NCBI GenBank assembly: GCA_003640385.1
Contig: RCAB01000019.1
Coordinates: 248,001-312,000, forward strand
Direction of reading: 5' to 3'
Source: Setaria digitata
Lineage: Eukaryota > Nematoda > Chromadorea > Rhabditida > Setariidae
Length of the DNA: 64,000 nucleotides
The notes under the pieces were generated by a model, which ran no database searches, was not told the DNA's origin, and was given only the letters and a program-made list of their open reading frames with translations. Below, piece by piece: positions 24,076 to 37,112 of the stretch. Position 1 is the first letter of the stretch. The number at the start of each line of letters is the position of its first letter. Made by a program: the position numbers and the translations under genes.

Positions 24076-26890
24076 CTTTTAACAGAAATAACGAAACCAG
24101 TGAATAATTAAAATCTCGAAAAGCCTTCCAAAATTCCACTGAAGAATCGTACCATCTTTTGAATAAGCGAAGGTAAGTATCGTGAAAACACCGCACCACA
24201 GATATCTTAGAAGACCCAACCAAGGTAAGAAGGCAATAACACCTATGAGCTGGCAATGATCAGATAGCCTGAACTATAGCAATCAAATTAACTGATAATG
24301 AATGACGCAATAACTGGTTCTCGAAGAGTCATGAACGATCTAGCGTATGGTATATCAGAAGATTCTAAACTAAATAATCGGTAATTCCTTATACGTTGAA
24401 TCCATTGGAACTACAGTAACTTTTTCGAGCGAGTACATGTCGTATCCATGTGAAACACTCTAGTAGAATCCTAAGAAGCGCGATACTAAATGAATGGTCA
24501 GTCTTAGAAACACAGAAGAAAGCAACAACCGATGGACTTACTACACACCTCAAAACTGTTCTTTATTGAAACAAAATGCACTTACTAACATATAGTTGGA
24601 GCAGTTTATATGGACAAATATGCAGGTTTTAATTTTTAACTAAAAATGAAAATAGAGTAACATACTCGCGCTACTGGTTGTCATCCAATAAACATTAATA
24701 CTGAGTAATATTCGAGTCTGGACGTCTCCCAAACCTACTGCTCTAACCGTCCAACCTTCTTGTTTCTCGATTCCTCACTGATAAACTGAAAGCTTGTTTG
24801 TTCAGAAATTAAAGCCTGTAAAGAAAGTAGAACCGTTAGTTTTTTCTCAATCCTTTCAACTAAACATTACCACTAGACCGGCATAAACAGTACAATCGTA
24901 TTTATTTGGTTAGTGAGAATAATGGTAGTTCTTGTTCGAAATAGTGGCAATAATCCCTAAATCACAAACTTATTAGTTTAACTACCGCATTTGGAAGCCA
25001 GGAAAGAAGGATAGCTAACAAGAAAAAAAATGACTAATGACTGCATCTAAATGAAACAGGATCTTTTGAAGAGAGAGTATTTGCAGGAACTTTTTCTCTT
25101 AACCTACATTCCTAGAACTAATCCTCCTGACAATTCAAGCCGTCCAAGAAACAATTCCCGCAGTAGCCGACCACAGCACTCCCTATAGAAACAGGAACGA
25201 ACTTTTGCGTCTTAAGCAGAACACAAGAATTTATTACTGAAGAACTTCTAATGCATAACTACCCACCAATGTTAAATCCCGGGACCTCCATTCACAGGTG
25301 AATTCACAAAAAAAAAAAAAAAAAAAAAAAAAGGAGAAAAAAAACCCCCCGGCTAGCCGCAAAATGCCAATGGAACATTGCAGACCAAACAAAAATGAGT
25401 GAAAATTGTTACTTCCACATGAGAGTAGTAATAATGAATGTGTGGTTCAGCATGTCTTAAAGTGGAGAATATCTGGGTAATTTTTTTTTTTCTGATAGTG
25501 ATATGACTACAGGGTATCTTTTTAAGAAGTGAAGGTGATATAGTACCTGCAATTTCTTGGTTTTTTACGGAAGTCTAGCGGTTTGTTAGAAGTCGTGTTC
25601 TGCGTTTCTTTTAACTGCATAAATTTTCATCGTAGCGGTGTTGTAAGACAAATTGATGTTTACATGATAGACGGAATTCAGAAAATGTAAGGAAGGTTGG
25701 TGAGACTGCGTCCAGGAAATGAGACTTCAAGAGTTTGAAGTTTTTATCTAAAATAACACACTGCTATTAAGAAAGTGCTACAGAAAAATAAAAACAAACC
25801 TAAGGATTACCAGTTGGCATCCTGCGAAAATGGATTTTCTTTAGATAAAGGTAGTAGTATTTGTTGTAATTAAACCATTCGTTTGGTTTGCATTTACATT
25901 ATTCTTTCTGTCAAAAAAAAAAAAAAAAAAATTCAATTTCCATATCACTGGATATTTTAACTTCCTTTTCACACTCATATGAAAACTGACTTGAAAAGTT
26001 CTGTTGTTTTGACTACCTAACACTTTTTTCGACTGCTGGATAAAAATTCTCGTTATTACACCGGGTTGCTACAAAAAAGGGCAATCACTGGAGTAGTAGG
26101 GGATTGGGTTTATTTGCAGTGTTAGAAGTATGAGGATATTACCTAACTCAGCGACTTAATTCTTTCTTTTGTAGGAGTTTCGAAGCACACGAATTCCGGA
26201 CGAAAGATGTTGTTGTTCATTCGCTCTTTAAGACTTTTCCCTTAAGAAATTCGATTTAAGTTTTGATGTGATACATAATTATGGCCATTAGAAAACCATC
26301 TGAAGATACTAGAGAGACATGATATGCATTAGTTCAAAGTATTCTTAACATTCCCTTACTTTGTAGTAAATCATTGGCAAAGAACCTCTTTAGTAAATGG
26401 AGAATGGAAGAAATTCATCTATAATATGACCAGTTGAAAATTGGAATCCGCTAGAGATTTGACTGAAAACTTCATTTGAGCTAAGTTGGGCTTACAGCGT
26501 AGTTTTCCGGTAGCGCAGAGAGACAGAAGTTTTCATAGTGAAGTCCATTAGGAGCATTTCTACACACGCAAGAAAAAAGGAGTTTGGAGCAGACGGGGCG
26601 CTCTTTTGAAGTTTACTATTGTTTGTTTCGGCGTTTTGGTTGAACAGGCGAGTCGTGACTGAGCTAGATTGTGTCTCTGAAATAGTGTTTCTTGTTTCCT
26701 GTGCAATGTATACTTCATATACATTACTAATTACTAATCCAACTCGCTAAATAAAACCTACCAGATGCCGTCAAGGTTATGAAACTTGACACGAATCATT
26801 GCTTGTTTAATGTCCAGAAACTGAATTAATTGTAGGACTGAAATTGGGATTGTTTTAGCTGCGTATTGGGCTGACGGTTTTCCAAGGCAA
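24076..26890. other. Divergent 5' region between the unrecognised minus-strand gene and sec-24
   Basis: No confident exon apart from the possible 24.4-kb piece noted for the minus-strand gene. Contains an A tract near 25310-25332. It is expected to hold promoters for both flanking genes. Confidence 0.5.
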
Positions 26891-29800
26891 ATGGCGGAAA
26901 ATCCGTTGAATTTTGTCAACTTTGGAACGAATAATCAACCAACATGGAAACAGCAGTCTCAGATAGATGGTTCGACAGTAACGATGAATAACCAAAGGTT
27001 AATCATTATTGAATAAAGTTCCGGAAGTTATGTTATCTTCGTAGGGTGCATTTTTATCATGGAGTACTTTGTCATTTGGTGGCGGCAGGTATTATTGGTC
27101 CCTTTATCCTTGCCATATTTCATTCTTATAACGATCCCAAAAATGTTAATAAAGGGAAGAGTTATTGATTCATCCAACTGGTTACCAAGATTTATCGAAT
27201 TATTTCTTGTTCCACTATCCACCGTGGCCATGCCCAAATCGCAAGTGATGCATCTAGTCATTAGACATAGGACTTTTTATTCAAGCCTAATTAAAGAGTT
27301 CTCTTGCAGTATCCAAAATACGTCGTGGACGACGAAAATGCATTCATCGGGCAATCCTGTACCCAACCAAGGTTCCATTTTTATTCATGATTACATATGA
27401 ATTGAGGATGAGTGGGGATTGTTGGTTTTGCATAGCTGTTCCTAGTTATTTTATTTTTTTTTTTTCTAGAAATGTATATTTTCAGGTTTTTTCAAGAGTA
27501 CTGCAGTCGGTAGCAATGTAAATGCACCGTCGTATTTACAACAGCAACAAAATTCATTTCTAACCACTGTTCGTATATTTTGAGAAATTTCTATTCTACA
27601 GTGACCGCCTTTCATTTTTTTTCTAATATTTCTTGTAAGTATATAAATCAAATATTTTCGTCACATTCGGTCGCAACTCTTTAGCTGTTGATTGTAGGGC
27701 TATCTAGGTAGCAAACTTTGACATGTAGTGCTTTTACATGGATTATTATACTCTCAGTTTCTGTGAAATTTGAGCTGCCAGGAAGGGTGCCAATATTCTA
27801 TTTATCTTTAGTTCGTTTTGCTCCTAAATGTATTATTTATTTAGGACATTGTCCATTCTTCGTTTTATGACTCGAAGGCAGCACCGTCAGCTTACAGTTA
27901 TGCGCCATCATGCAGTGTTGCTCATTGTCAGTCGAATAATGTTCACACTAATCTATCTGTGCAGAATCATTCCACTTTTCAGCCTCTGGTTCCAAATATT
28001 TCAGCAGCATCAATTTTGCCAGATGCTTGTGCCCCAGCATCAGTTGCTCCTCCACAGACTTCTTCATTTTCTTCTCTCCCATTCCCGAATACCAATACAG
28101 ATTCAGTTGTTACCTGCACACAACATCTACCTCCATCTTTTACTCAGCCTGTTATGAGCATAGCGTCCAGAAGTAATGCAAGGAATGAAATTAGTTTGCA
28201 CCACAGCTTTCCAACTCTCAACAAATATTCACAACCACTGAAAGGTCATTATCGAATGAACGGGAACTATCCCGGTGGAATGGGCAGTTTGCAGCAAGAA
28301 TTTGCTCAAATGGTGATTTTTAAATAAGGATAATATTGGAGGTTTTTTCATGACAGAAATATATCGAGTAACATTATGATCAAGGCTTACTGGTAGCCTT
28401 TTTCTGGAGCACATGTGTAAGATAAAGCATATAAATTAAACTAAGAATTGATATGTTTATGGAAGTCTATTAAAAATATTGAAGAAATGTAGGGTTTTGT
28501 AACTTAGTGATGTTGGTTTCAGCAATGTTTTAAAAAAAGAATCCCAGTGTATAATAGGCATAAACAGACTTATGGAATGTTTCGATATTTGCTGGACAAA
28601 CTAGTTACGAAATTCCTGAATCGAGAAAAATTATTATATTTATCTATATAAAGAAGTTATAGAATTATGGGATGCAGCCTGCCAGATGTATCGATTTAAT
28701 GCAGGAAAGGGATCTACTGAAATATGGAACTGATGATGAGGAAATTGCTCTTCCACCAACTGTTTGCAATCCCGATGTCCGATGCAACCCTAGGTATAAT
28801 TTTTCTAGAATGCTACAAGCATAATTTTTTCGGTACTTGCCCAGCCATAATATTTTTTATAGTAATTAAACAGAACAGGGGATCATGAAATTGTCATTGT
28901 TATTAGAAACATGTTAGTGTCGTCATAGAACAGCGAGCTTTTTGGTGGTGATTTGGTCAATTGCCTAACTTCATCGTAGGGAATGCATTTGAGTGTTCCA
29001 CTGTTCTTACACCATCGCTCGTTGATATTTGCATGATCCTTGTCTCTTAAAATGATGCTCAGAGCAAGGGAGAAAATATATCAGTTATAATATGTACTTC
29101 AGTATATTTCGCTGCACATTGAAGTCAGTACCGCAGACACAGGAATTATTGAAAAAATCGCGATTGCCATTTGGACTTACTTTGCAGCCATTTAGAGATA
29201 TGAAGGTTTGTTTTCGTTTCTGAGTTATCGTTGAATTATTAGCGGTTGTACACGTTACTGAAAAGAGCTCATAGCAAGAAATCTGTTATAAATTCTAAAT
29301 AGACTGAAGGAGTGTTAGGATTTCAATATAGCGATGTACTGAAATGGTCTCTACAGCGTTAAAAATACTGCTGATGGAAAAAGTAACATTTCTATAGTAA
29401 AAATTAATGATATATATTTGAGCAGCAGTGCTTTTGTAACCTTTCAGCCGAAGTAGTACTGTAAAATCCCGCTAATTTGTCAGTTTTGCAGAATTTAAAC
29501 ATCATCCAAACGTCATCAATTGTGCGGTGTCGGTATTGTCGCACTTATATTAATCCTTATGTTTATTTGCCAGATTCTCGCCACTGGAAGTGTAATATTT
29601 GCTATCGCGTTAATGACTGTGAGTTTATTTAGACCTTTAAACATTCCCAGAACAGTTTATTATAAAGTTTGGGATTTCAGTGCCAGATGATTTTAATTGG
29701 GATCCCGCTACCAAGTCATTTGGAGAACCAACTCATCGTCCAGAAATTAGAAATGCAACTGTTGAATTTATTGCTCCCTCTGAATATATGGTATTGAGTT

Positions 29801-32800
29801 TAATTCCAGTACACTTCCAACTCTTCCAAGAATTTCCGCAGCATATTTTTGAATCCGCAAGTATTTAAACTTCCATTAACTTTCAAGGCTCCAAATAATT
29901 TTTGGTTTTATTGCAGCTTCGCCCACCACAGCCAGCGGTTTATGTGTTTGTAATGGACATCAGTAGGAACGCAGTTGAGACAGGTTGAACTTGCTACCTT
30001 TTTTTTTAATCAAAAATTATAAAGTTTTGCTCTTTTTTTCAGTTCCATATTATAAGATTTGACGAAGTGATGCAAGTTAATATTGTAATCATATTGAAAA
30101 GAAACGTTGATACACTCACTTTCCAGCGTTCGTATTAACAGATTCGGCTTTCCACTTATATTATTTAGGTTATTTATATACTTTCACTGAACAGCTTTTG
30201 ATCGCTTTGGAACAATTACCTGGTGATGACCGCACTATGCTTGGTTTTATTGGCGTGGATTCAGCCGTTCACTTCTTCCAGTTCCGAGGAAAGTCACGTC
30301 CTCAACAACTTGTTGTTGAAGAATACAATGGTAAATGAAATTTTTGAAAAAGCATTACAAGTTATTGAGCATTTTTCAGTTTTATGTTTCTGAGTTACAT
30401 TAGTTTGATTCTTTAGCATGCATTTCCCCGGTATTATAATTAATATATACATAATTGTGTAGCTTTGGTAGTATAATGACGTGAATAATTACGAATGGTA
30501 GCACTTTGGGATCTAGTTTGTAGAAGACTCATTTCACCTGGTTTGAACTTCCACGGGAAAAAGTCCTGTTCATCAGCTTCAACTGTATGGCATGCTATAT
30601 TCTTTTGATCAGACTGCTGCCTTTTTTTTAGATATTTTCCTTCCAGTCAGTGGCGGACTATTGGTAAATCTTCGTAAGAACGTCGATGTGAGTTTTCGTT
30701 GAGTTTTTAGCTTCTAATATTAAATTTTTATCACTTAAGTAGCTTTGCTCAAGCTCATTGTTTTTGCAGGTGATACGTTTGTTTGTGCAAAATTTGCCAG
30801 CACTTTATGAATCAAATTCTTCAACTTCATGCTGCTTGGGTGCTGCGTTAACTGCAGCACATGAACTCATTGTCAGTTTTTGTGCACTTCTTAAATTTTC
30901 TTAGACTTTGAACCTTTAGCCTACTGTTTGCAGTTTATTTTTTAAATAAACACTTTTGAATTCAGCATACCTTATTATTTATTTTCTTGTTCAGGCTGAT
31001 CTTGGTGGACGAATCACCGTTTTGTTGTCAATGATTCCTGATTTGGGGCCGGGAGCACTCAAAAGTCGGGAGGACCCAAATCAGCGAGCAGCGTCTGTTA
31101 GTTTTTAATTTTTGGATGCATAAATTTTTTGTTTTTCGAACTATGTTTCTTTCACATAATGCCTCATAATAGGATCAATTGTAGGAAGTTCCAAATTTGT
31201 GTCCAGCTCATGATTACTATAAGCGTCTGGCGCTGGATTGTACTGGGCATCAAATTGCTGTTGATTTATTTTTACTCAATAATCAGTATTCTGATTTGTC
31301 AACTTTAGGCAAGTTTTTTTCCATTTAAAAAGGATGCAAATTTTTCAGGACATATTTTTAGTAGTGTTCACTTTCGATGGAGAGTATGGAGTTTAAAATG
31401 TTAAATGTACCAAATTTCCATACATTTTGGAACATAGAAAGGAGGATTTTTATAATTTTATCACTGATTTGGAAGGGACTTAGTATTTACTTATATTTCT
31501 AAAATACGGTTTCACTTCAATTCTTTTGAGCAATTCATTCGATGTATTTTCAGCTGACATGTCAAAGTTTAGTACGGGGTGTATCTTTCATTTCCCAAAT
31601 TACCATATAAACCGTGATCAGGTACAAGTCAGGAGATTCCAGAAGCAATTAAATCGATATTTGGTCCGTAAAATTGGATTCGAAGCAGTTTTAAGGATTC
31701 GATGTACGAAGGGTATGTTTTCCGAGCAATCGTTCCTTAGTTTTTTCTGATTTTTTTCTCAGGAATTCAAACATTTACAGGCTTGTCTTTACATACGTTC
31801 TACGGAAATTTCTTTGTCCGCTCGACGGATCTTTTAGCAATGGCTAATGTGAATCCAGATTCTGCTATTGCTGTACAGGTACAAATGGAAGAAAATCTTA
31901 TTGGTATTAATACTGCATGCTTTCAAGCTGCTGTTTTATACACATCAAGCAGAGGTGACAAATTTTTTTCTAACATTTAGGTATTAATTTGTTTATATTC
32001 TTAAGATTACCCCATATCCACGTTGGATTATTTGTTTAGCACATTCTTTGTTAGTAACTCATGTTCACTTCGTGCAGGATTCGAGTATTCTTAATTTTTA
32101 TTTCTGCGACGGGTGAAGTTTTTAGAGTTTAAAAGGTCTTTTTTTCTTTTCATTATTTTGTTTTCATTATTATGCTGCGAATATATTTAGGCGATAGACG
32201 AATACGAATTCATACACTTTGTTTACCGGTGACAAAAGATTTGTCTACCATTTTTGCTCAGTTTGATGTGAAATGTGCGATATCGCTTCTTTCGAAAATG
32301 GGTAATGATCTTTACTTTCAGATATTAATGTATGATTGTAAATTAAGTTCTGAGGAATATAAAATTATAAATTTAACTCGATTTATCTGCACAATTAGCA
32401 GTTTTCATCTGAATTCTGTCTTATAGAATTTTTTTTTTTTTGTATAGGAGTCACTTTTAAGGTAACATTCAAGTCAACATAAGGAAATTAAAATCACTGA
32501 GGGCAGCAAAATTGTCTTAAATAAGAAATGTAAAAACATTCTTGTAAGAAACTGGAAATTGGCAAAGAGAAATAACGTTATGTAATCATGTACATTTTTT
32601 CTAAAATGTTTAGCGGTCGAACGCACGATTATGGGTGCAAGTTTAACAGATTCTCGTGAAGCAATGGTAAATACTGTTGTTGATGTATTTGGTGCGTACA
32701 ACTCTGCTGTTTCCCGTGTGAGCCATACCAGCTCGATTTTATCACCTATTACTTCGATACGTTTGTTGCCATTCTATGTGTTGGGGATGCTTAAACATGT

Positions 32801-34598
32801 TAGTTGTCAAAAATAATCGTTACATGTTACTTTTCTTGTGAAAGTGATTGAAACTTAATACTCTGTTTATTGATATTTTTATTTCCATCAAGATTTTTGT
32901 ATAAGCGTCTTTTATTCATACTGCACCTGAAGATATGTTCCATCTAAGAACAATTGGTCACAATAATCGCGACTTGCTGATTGTTTTTAGTTGTGCTACC
33001 ATTATCGATCCATTTTATATTACCGTACATTTCAACTTATGACTTCAAAAATTCGTTCATTTAATCTTTAAAAATGTTTCAAGTTATTCTTAAATTAATA
33101 TCATATGAAATGCACCTATTTCATTTTTTACGATCATTTTTTTTTTTTTTTACAATAATCGATTTTTTTAGCGTGCTTTCATCGCGGGGCAGTCTGTCAA
33201 ACTAGATAATCGTGTCGCTGCGCTTCTCCTTTTTCGCAGTGCACCTTTAGAAGTGATCGATTTAGAACTGTATCCTGCTTTATACGAGCTCAATCATTTT
33301 CTTCAGGTCGTTTTATTAAAATTATATGGTTTTTATGAGTTTTATTCACGTGAGGCTATGATGCCAATATTTTTCCCAAGTTTGTAGCAGGAAATTGATT
33401 TGTTGTGAACTTTTGGTGGACGTTGGACGCTTCAGAATTACATCTTACGGATTTCCTTTTTTTTTTCAATTTGAAAACAAAGGTACTGTCATAAAAGGAC
33501 TGGCCTCTTGAGTTAGAAATATGTTAAAGAAGCAAAGCATAAATCATTAATTTTTAATGCGGGTTTTTGTTATGATTTTTTGTAGTTTTTTGTAATCGAA
33601 TTAATAGCTTGGCTTTTTTTTGTAATGTGTAACGAGTTATTTCTTTCTTGTCTTGATTTTCTATTATTCTTTGTAGAATGAAATTGATCCACCAAGGTTA
33701 CATCTATCTTTCGAACATATAAGTCGAGATGGTGTATATTTATTGGATACAGGCTCATATGTTTATATATATATTTCATCAAATGTTGAGCCCAGTATTA
33801 TAAAATATTTATTTGGTGTGAACGCGTTCGAAAAAATTGATGGTGAAGTAAGTTTATCTAAAGAAAACTTATTTTTATCCAGAAAATGCTAGCATTCTTC
33901 CCGTTTTGTGACTTTTTTTTTTTTTTAAATAAGAACTGCCTGCAAAAAATTGTGTTGTTGGCAAAGCGTTAATTTTAAGTTAAAGCAGTTTTATACTTGG
34001 CTATTTGGTAGTTTACTGATAACTTTTTTGTTACAGAGCCCATTTGAAGCTCTTGACAATTCATTCAGTAGCAGGGTGCACAACTTCCTTCGTAAATTAT
34101 CTGTTCAACGAACGATGTTTGCCCCAGTGATATTAATACGGTAATGTTTTAGCTCTCCTTTCTCTTTTTCTTTAGCGTTTTTTTTTTTTCCTTGTTCTCA
34201 TTGCTTTCTCTAGAAAAAAAAAAAAATCTTTGATTTTTATTTACGAGCTTTTCGTGGTGCCGACATACTTAGTTTTTCTGAACTTTAGGAATTAAAGTGA
34301 CTGTATTTATCGAAGTTAAGATTGCTACTGATTTAGATTTGGTAAGAGAAAAAAATCCTAAATTTACTCATATTTGACCTGAAAGTTAAGAGTTAAATAT
34401 GGAAGGAGGAGATCTGGTCTTGTGTTATTTTTAATATCGGTTTCACTTCAGAAAATTGTATTTGATATTTGGAGCATTTTCAGAGAGGATAGCCCTGTAC
34501 GCCATTTGTTTTCGGGGCGTCTTATTGATGATCGAACTGAATCATCGTACAGCTATATCGAATTCTTAAGTCATGTTCGGCAAGAAATGCGGAAGTAG
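26891..34598 (+). CDS. sec-24.2: SEC24A/B-type COPII cargo adaptor, complete, 22 exons
   Basis: Inner COPII coat subunit that binds cargo export signals on ER vesicles with SEC23. Exons: 26891-26997, 27310-27371, 27486-27568, 27845-28312, 28678-28793, 29103-29205, 29492-29618, 29681-29790, 29917-29983, 30169-30330, 30632-30687, 30770-30871, 30995-31096, 31185-31308, 31554-31712, 31781-31954, 32191-32301, 32614-32798, 33172-33306, 33677-33847, 34037-34140 and 34484-34598. They sum to 2943 bases, 980 residues plus stop, with all phases matching. Order: a Ser/Gln/Pro-rich unstructured N-terminus (to about 275), RCTLKSVP, a zinc finger (CRYCRTY and WKCNIC, about 330-350), trunk (VYVFVMDISRN, TMLGFIGVDS), beta-barrel (RKIGFEAVLRIRCTKG, YGNFFVRSTDLL), helical domain and gelsolin-like end (DRTESSYSYIEFL). 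The ATG starts MAENPLNFVNFG. Similarity is to SEC24A/B and not C/D, hence the symbol. Intron 14 has a GC donor. Confidence 0.93.
31309..31553 (+). other. Non-canonical GC-AG intron in sec-24
   Basis: Exon 14 ends TTAG and the intron begins GCAAGT. The usual GT donor a few bases on (GTTTTT) would shift the frame into a stop, while the GC donor restores the conserved reading frame into MSKFSTGC. Outside the C, the donor is a perfect consensus, as is typical of GC-AG introns. Confidence 0.8.
31753..31780 (+). other. Tandem acceptors 18 bases apart in sec-24 intron 15
   Basis: Both TTTCTCAG ending at 31762 and TTTACAG ending at 31780 are usable and keep frame. The downstream one gives the conserved junction TKG-LSLHTFYG. 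The upstream one would add six residues. Confidence 0.6.
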
Positions 34599-34904
34599 TG
34601 AAAATTTAGTTCCGTATGCTTTTGGTTTCCATTGTGTTAACATCATATTTGATAGTTCGTTATCAGTTACTTTTGAAATGTGGAATCATCCGCAGACTTT
34701 TAGGTTCAAACATTGTTCACATTTTTTTCGCCAAAAAGCTTTAGATAGGAATTAAAAGTAGGAAGGAGTTTCCGCATAAAATTACATATTTATTTGCTTT
34801 CACAGATAAAGCAAATGAATTAGATCTATCTGCTCACAAACTGTTTCATTTGCTTGTGATTTTGTTTGACCATCGGGTGTTTTAAAGTCACCTGGCCCCT
34901 CTTT

Positions 34905-34910
34905 AATAAA
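34905..34910 (+). terminator. AATAAA poly(A) signal for sec-24
   Basis: Canonical signal 307 bases after the stop codon, in TTTAATAAACAA. Confidence 0.6.
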
Positions 34911-37040
34911 CAATTGAGTGATGAGATATCTTTGTTTTTATCACTAAATTTCACACATAGTCCATATCTTGATTGTTCTGACACTCGATATATGTCAGAT
35001 TCTATGGATTTTTAGACAATTTCCTTGAATTTCGATGTCTTTTGTTTGTTACTGGTTATTATTTAGTCCTTTTATTTTTTAGAGGGTTTTGGCTACTACG
35101 ACATTTTGTTGTTGACATCGGTCTCTTGTTTTCTTATTTCTTATGTTTGCTTTTTCAATTTCACTTCTATACTTTTTTTGAAGGGATTATCAATTAATTA
35201 ATAAGAGGGAACTGATCGGGGCATTGAAGCACAGTTCTTGTGGTAAAACTTTTTTAGAAAAAAAAAGCGCGAAACAGTTGTTTGAAAAATTTATGGGATC
35301 TTTTTCGTAGTGGGATGAAGTCGCGCAGTTTTCTATTTATATAAGCAGCAGACTGGATAGTTTTGCATTTATTGTGATAAAACAAGTGAAAATAACTGAG
35401 ATATATTTGTTATGCTATTTTTTGTACAATAAGGGAAATATTTTACCCAGGAAATGATGGAGTCGATCAACGTAATATTTTTTGGACTGGATTTGTGTGT
35501 TGGACGTTGTTTATTTTGTTGAAATAATAATCTGGCCTTATAGAAACATTGTTTCAAATTTATTTCAAGCATAAATGCTCTGAGGATTGCAATTCTTAAA
35601 AAACCTGGGCTTCAATCATTGTTTCGGTTACTGCTTCATTGCAGCGGTCTTTCTCTCGTTATTGGAATCATTGCAAAGAGTTTGGGCAAAAGCTGGACAT
35701 AATTTCTGGACTAGTTGCAATATTATGAATAATCCTATGCTCATTATAAGTGGAATCTGTCAATTCTTCTATAAATATAAGGGTTTTGTAGAGCGTGAAT
35801 GCCGACTGGAAATTCAAGATTAGTAATGCATTCAACCTCCAGATAAAGATTTCTGTACTTGTGAGTTTTGCTTATACGGATCTGCAGTATTTTCTTTGAG
35901 TCGTTAGTGTTTGTATTGGATGTCATTCTCATTTCTCGCGAACTGTTCAGGAAGTAGTGAGAAGTGATGACAGTTGTCCTGTTCGTATTTTGTCTCTTGT
36001 CAGTGGTTCCTTCTCTTATTCTGCTTACGTTGTAGTAAATTACGCTAGTTTAATGTCTTGAGTTTAGTTCTAACTCATGACTTATGACTTATTCTAATGA
36101 CTGCTTTAATTAGTCATTAAAATGATTAAAGACGTTTTCCAAAACGCAGTGTCAGCACAACCGGCCAGTCATTGAGAGGTTTCTTTTTCGTCTTCTCTAC
36201 TTAATGGAGTGGTTTGCAACTTCTGATTTTGGCAGATAGCATTCACCAGCAACTTGATTATGATAATCACAGAATGTGTGGAAGCATCATCTCGATTATT
36301 TAGAATGATGGAGTTGTAAACAGCGATATCAGTTATGAAGATATGGTGATTTGTTTTGTTTCACAGTCAAAATAACGCTTTGATTTTATGGATGAAGTTT
36401 TTAATAAATTCTGAGGTGATTTACTAGAACGTGTTCGGTCCCTTATTGCACAACAGTAATGCAAATTAAGTAGGAAATTCAATATCATAAATACTTTGCG
36501 CTTAAATTTATCGGTCTAATGTTGATTAATGACCCGTATTCGGTCACCTTTCATTACCCTACCATCTCGATCATTCCAAATGATTATTATCTACATAGTG
36601 ATCAATTATTAACTTTAACAACACCTTAGAAGTCTCTTCGGACGAATGATGAATGATATCCTTTAAGTCAGATCATAATCCCTTCTTTGTCTATTGAATT
36701 CAAAATTTCGTCAACAGTGTTTTCAGGAATAGACCGTATTACTTACTGTTTCATTGTAAATTAACAAAAGCTTTTTATCAATTCAATTTCCTTAAAGACT
36801 TTCCAAAATTTTGTCATAATATATTGTATATAACACCATTTCACTGTGTGAAAGACTTCGCAGCAAAAAATTTTCAGTCCTGATAAGTTCTAGGTTATGC
36901 AACACTGTCGTCTAGAATGAAAAAGTGTACTTACAGTTTAGTATCGTTTTGTACACTGTTACATATTTACATATTATTTTATGAATGGCATCTTGAAATA
37001 ATTTTTAAACTGATTTTTTCCTCATTCTTCTCAGTTAGAA

Positions 37041-37112
37041 TTTAAACTTGAGTTCCCTCTGAGTTCCTTTAAACCCTTTAAAATTTGAGTTCCTTTAAAC
37101 TTGAGTTCCCTC
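37041..37112 (+). repeat. 19-base direct repeat, two copies 53 bases apart
   Basis: The 19 bases at 37041-37059 recur exactly at 37094-37112 (starting TTTAAACTTGAG). The intervening segment has a third partial copy (TTGAGTTCCTTTAAA). Confidence 0.75.
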
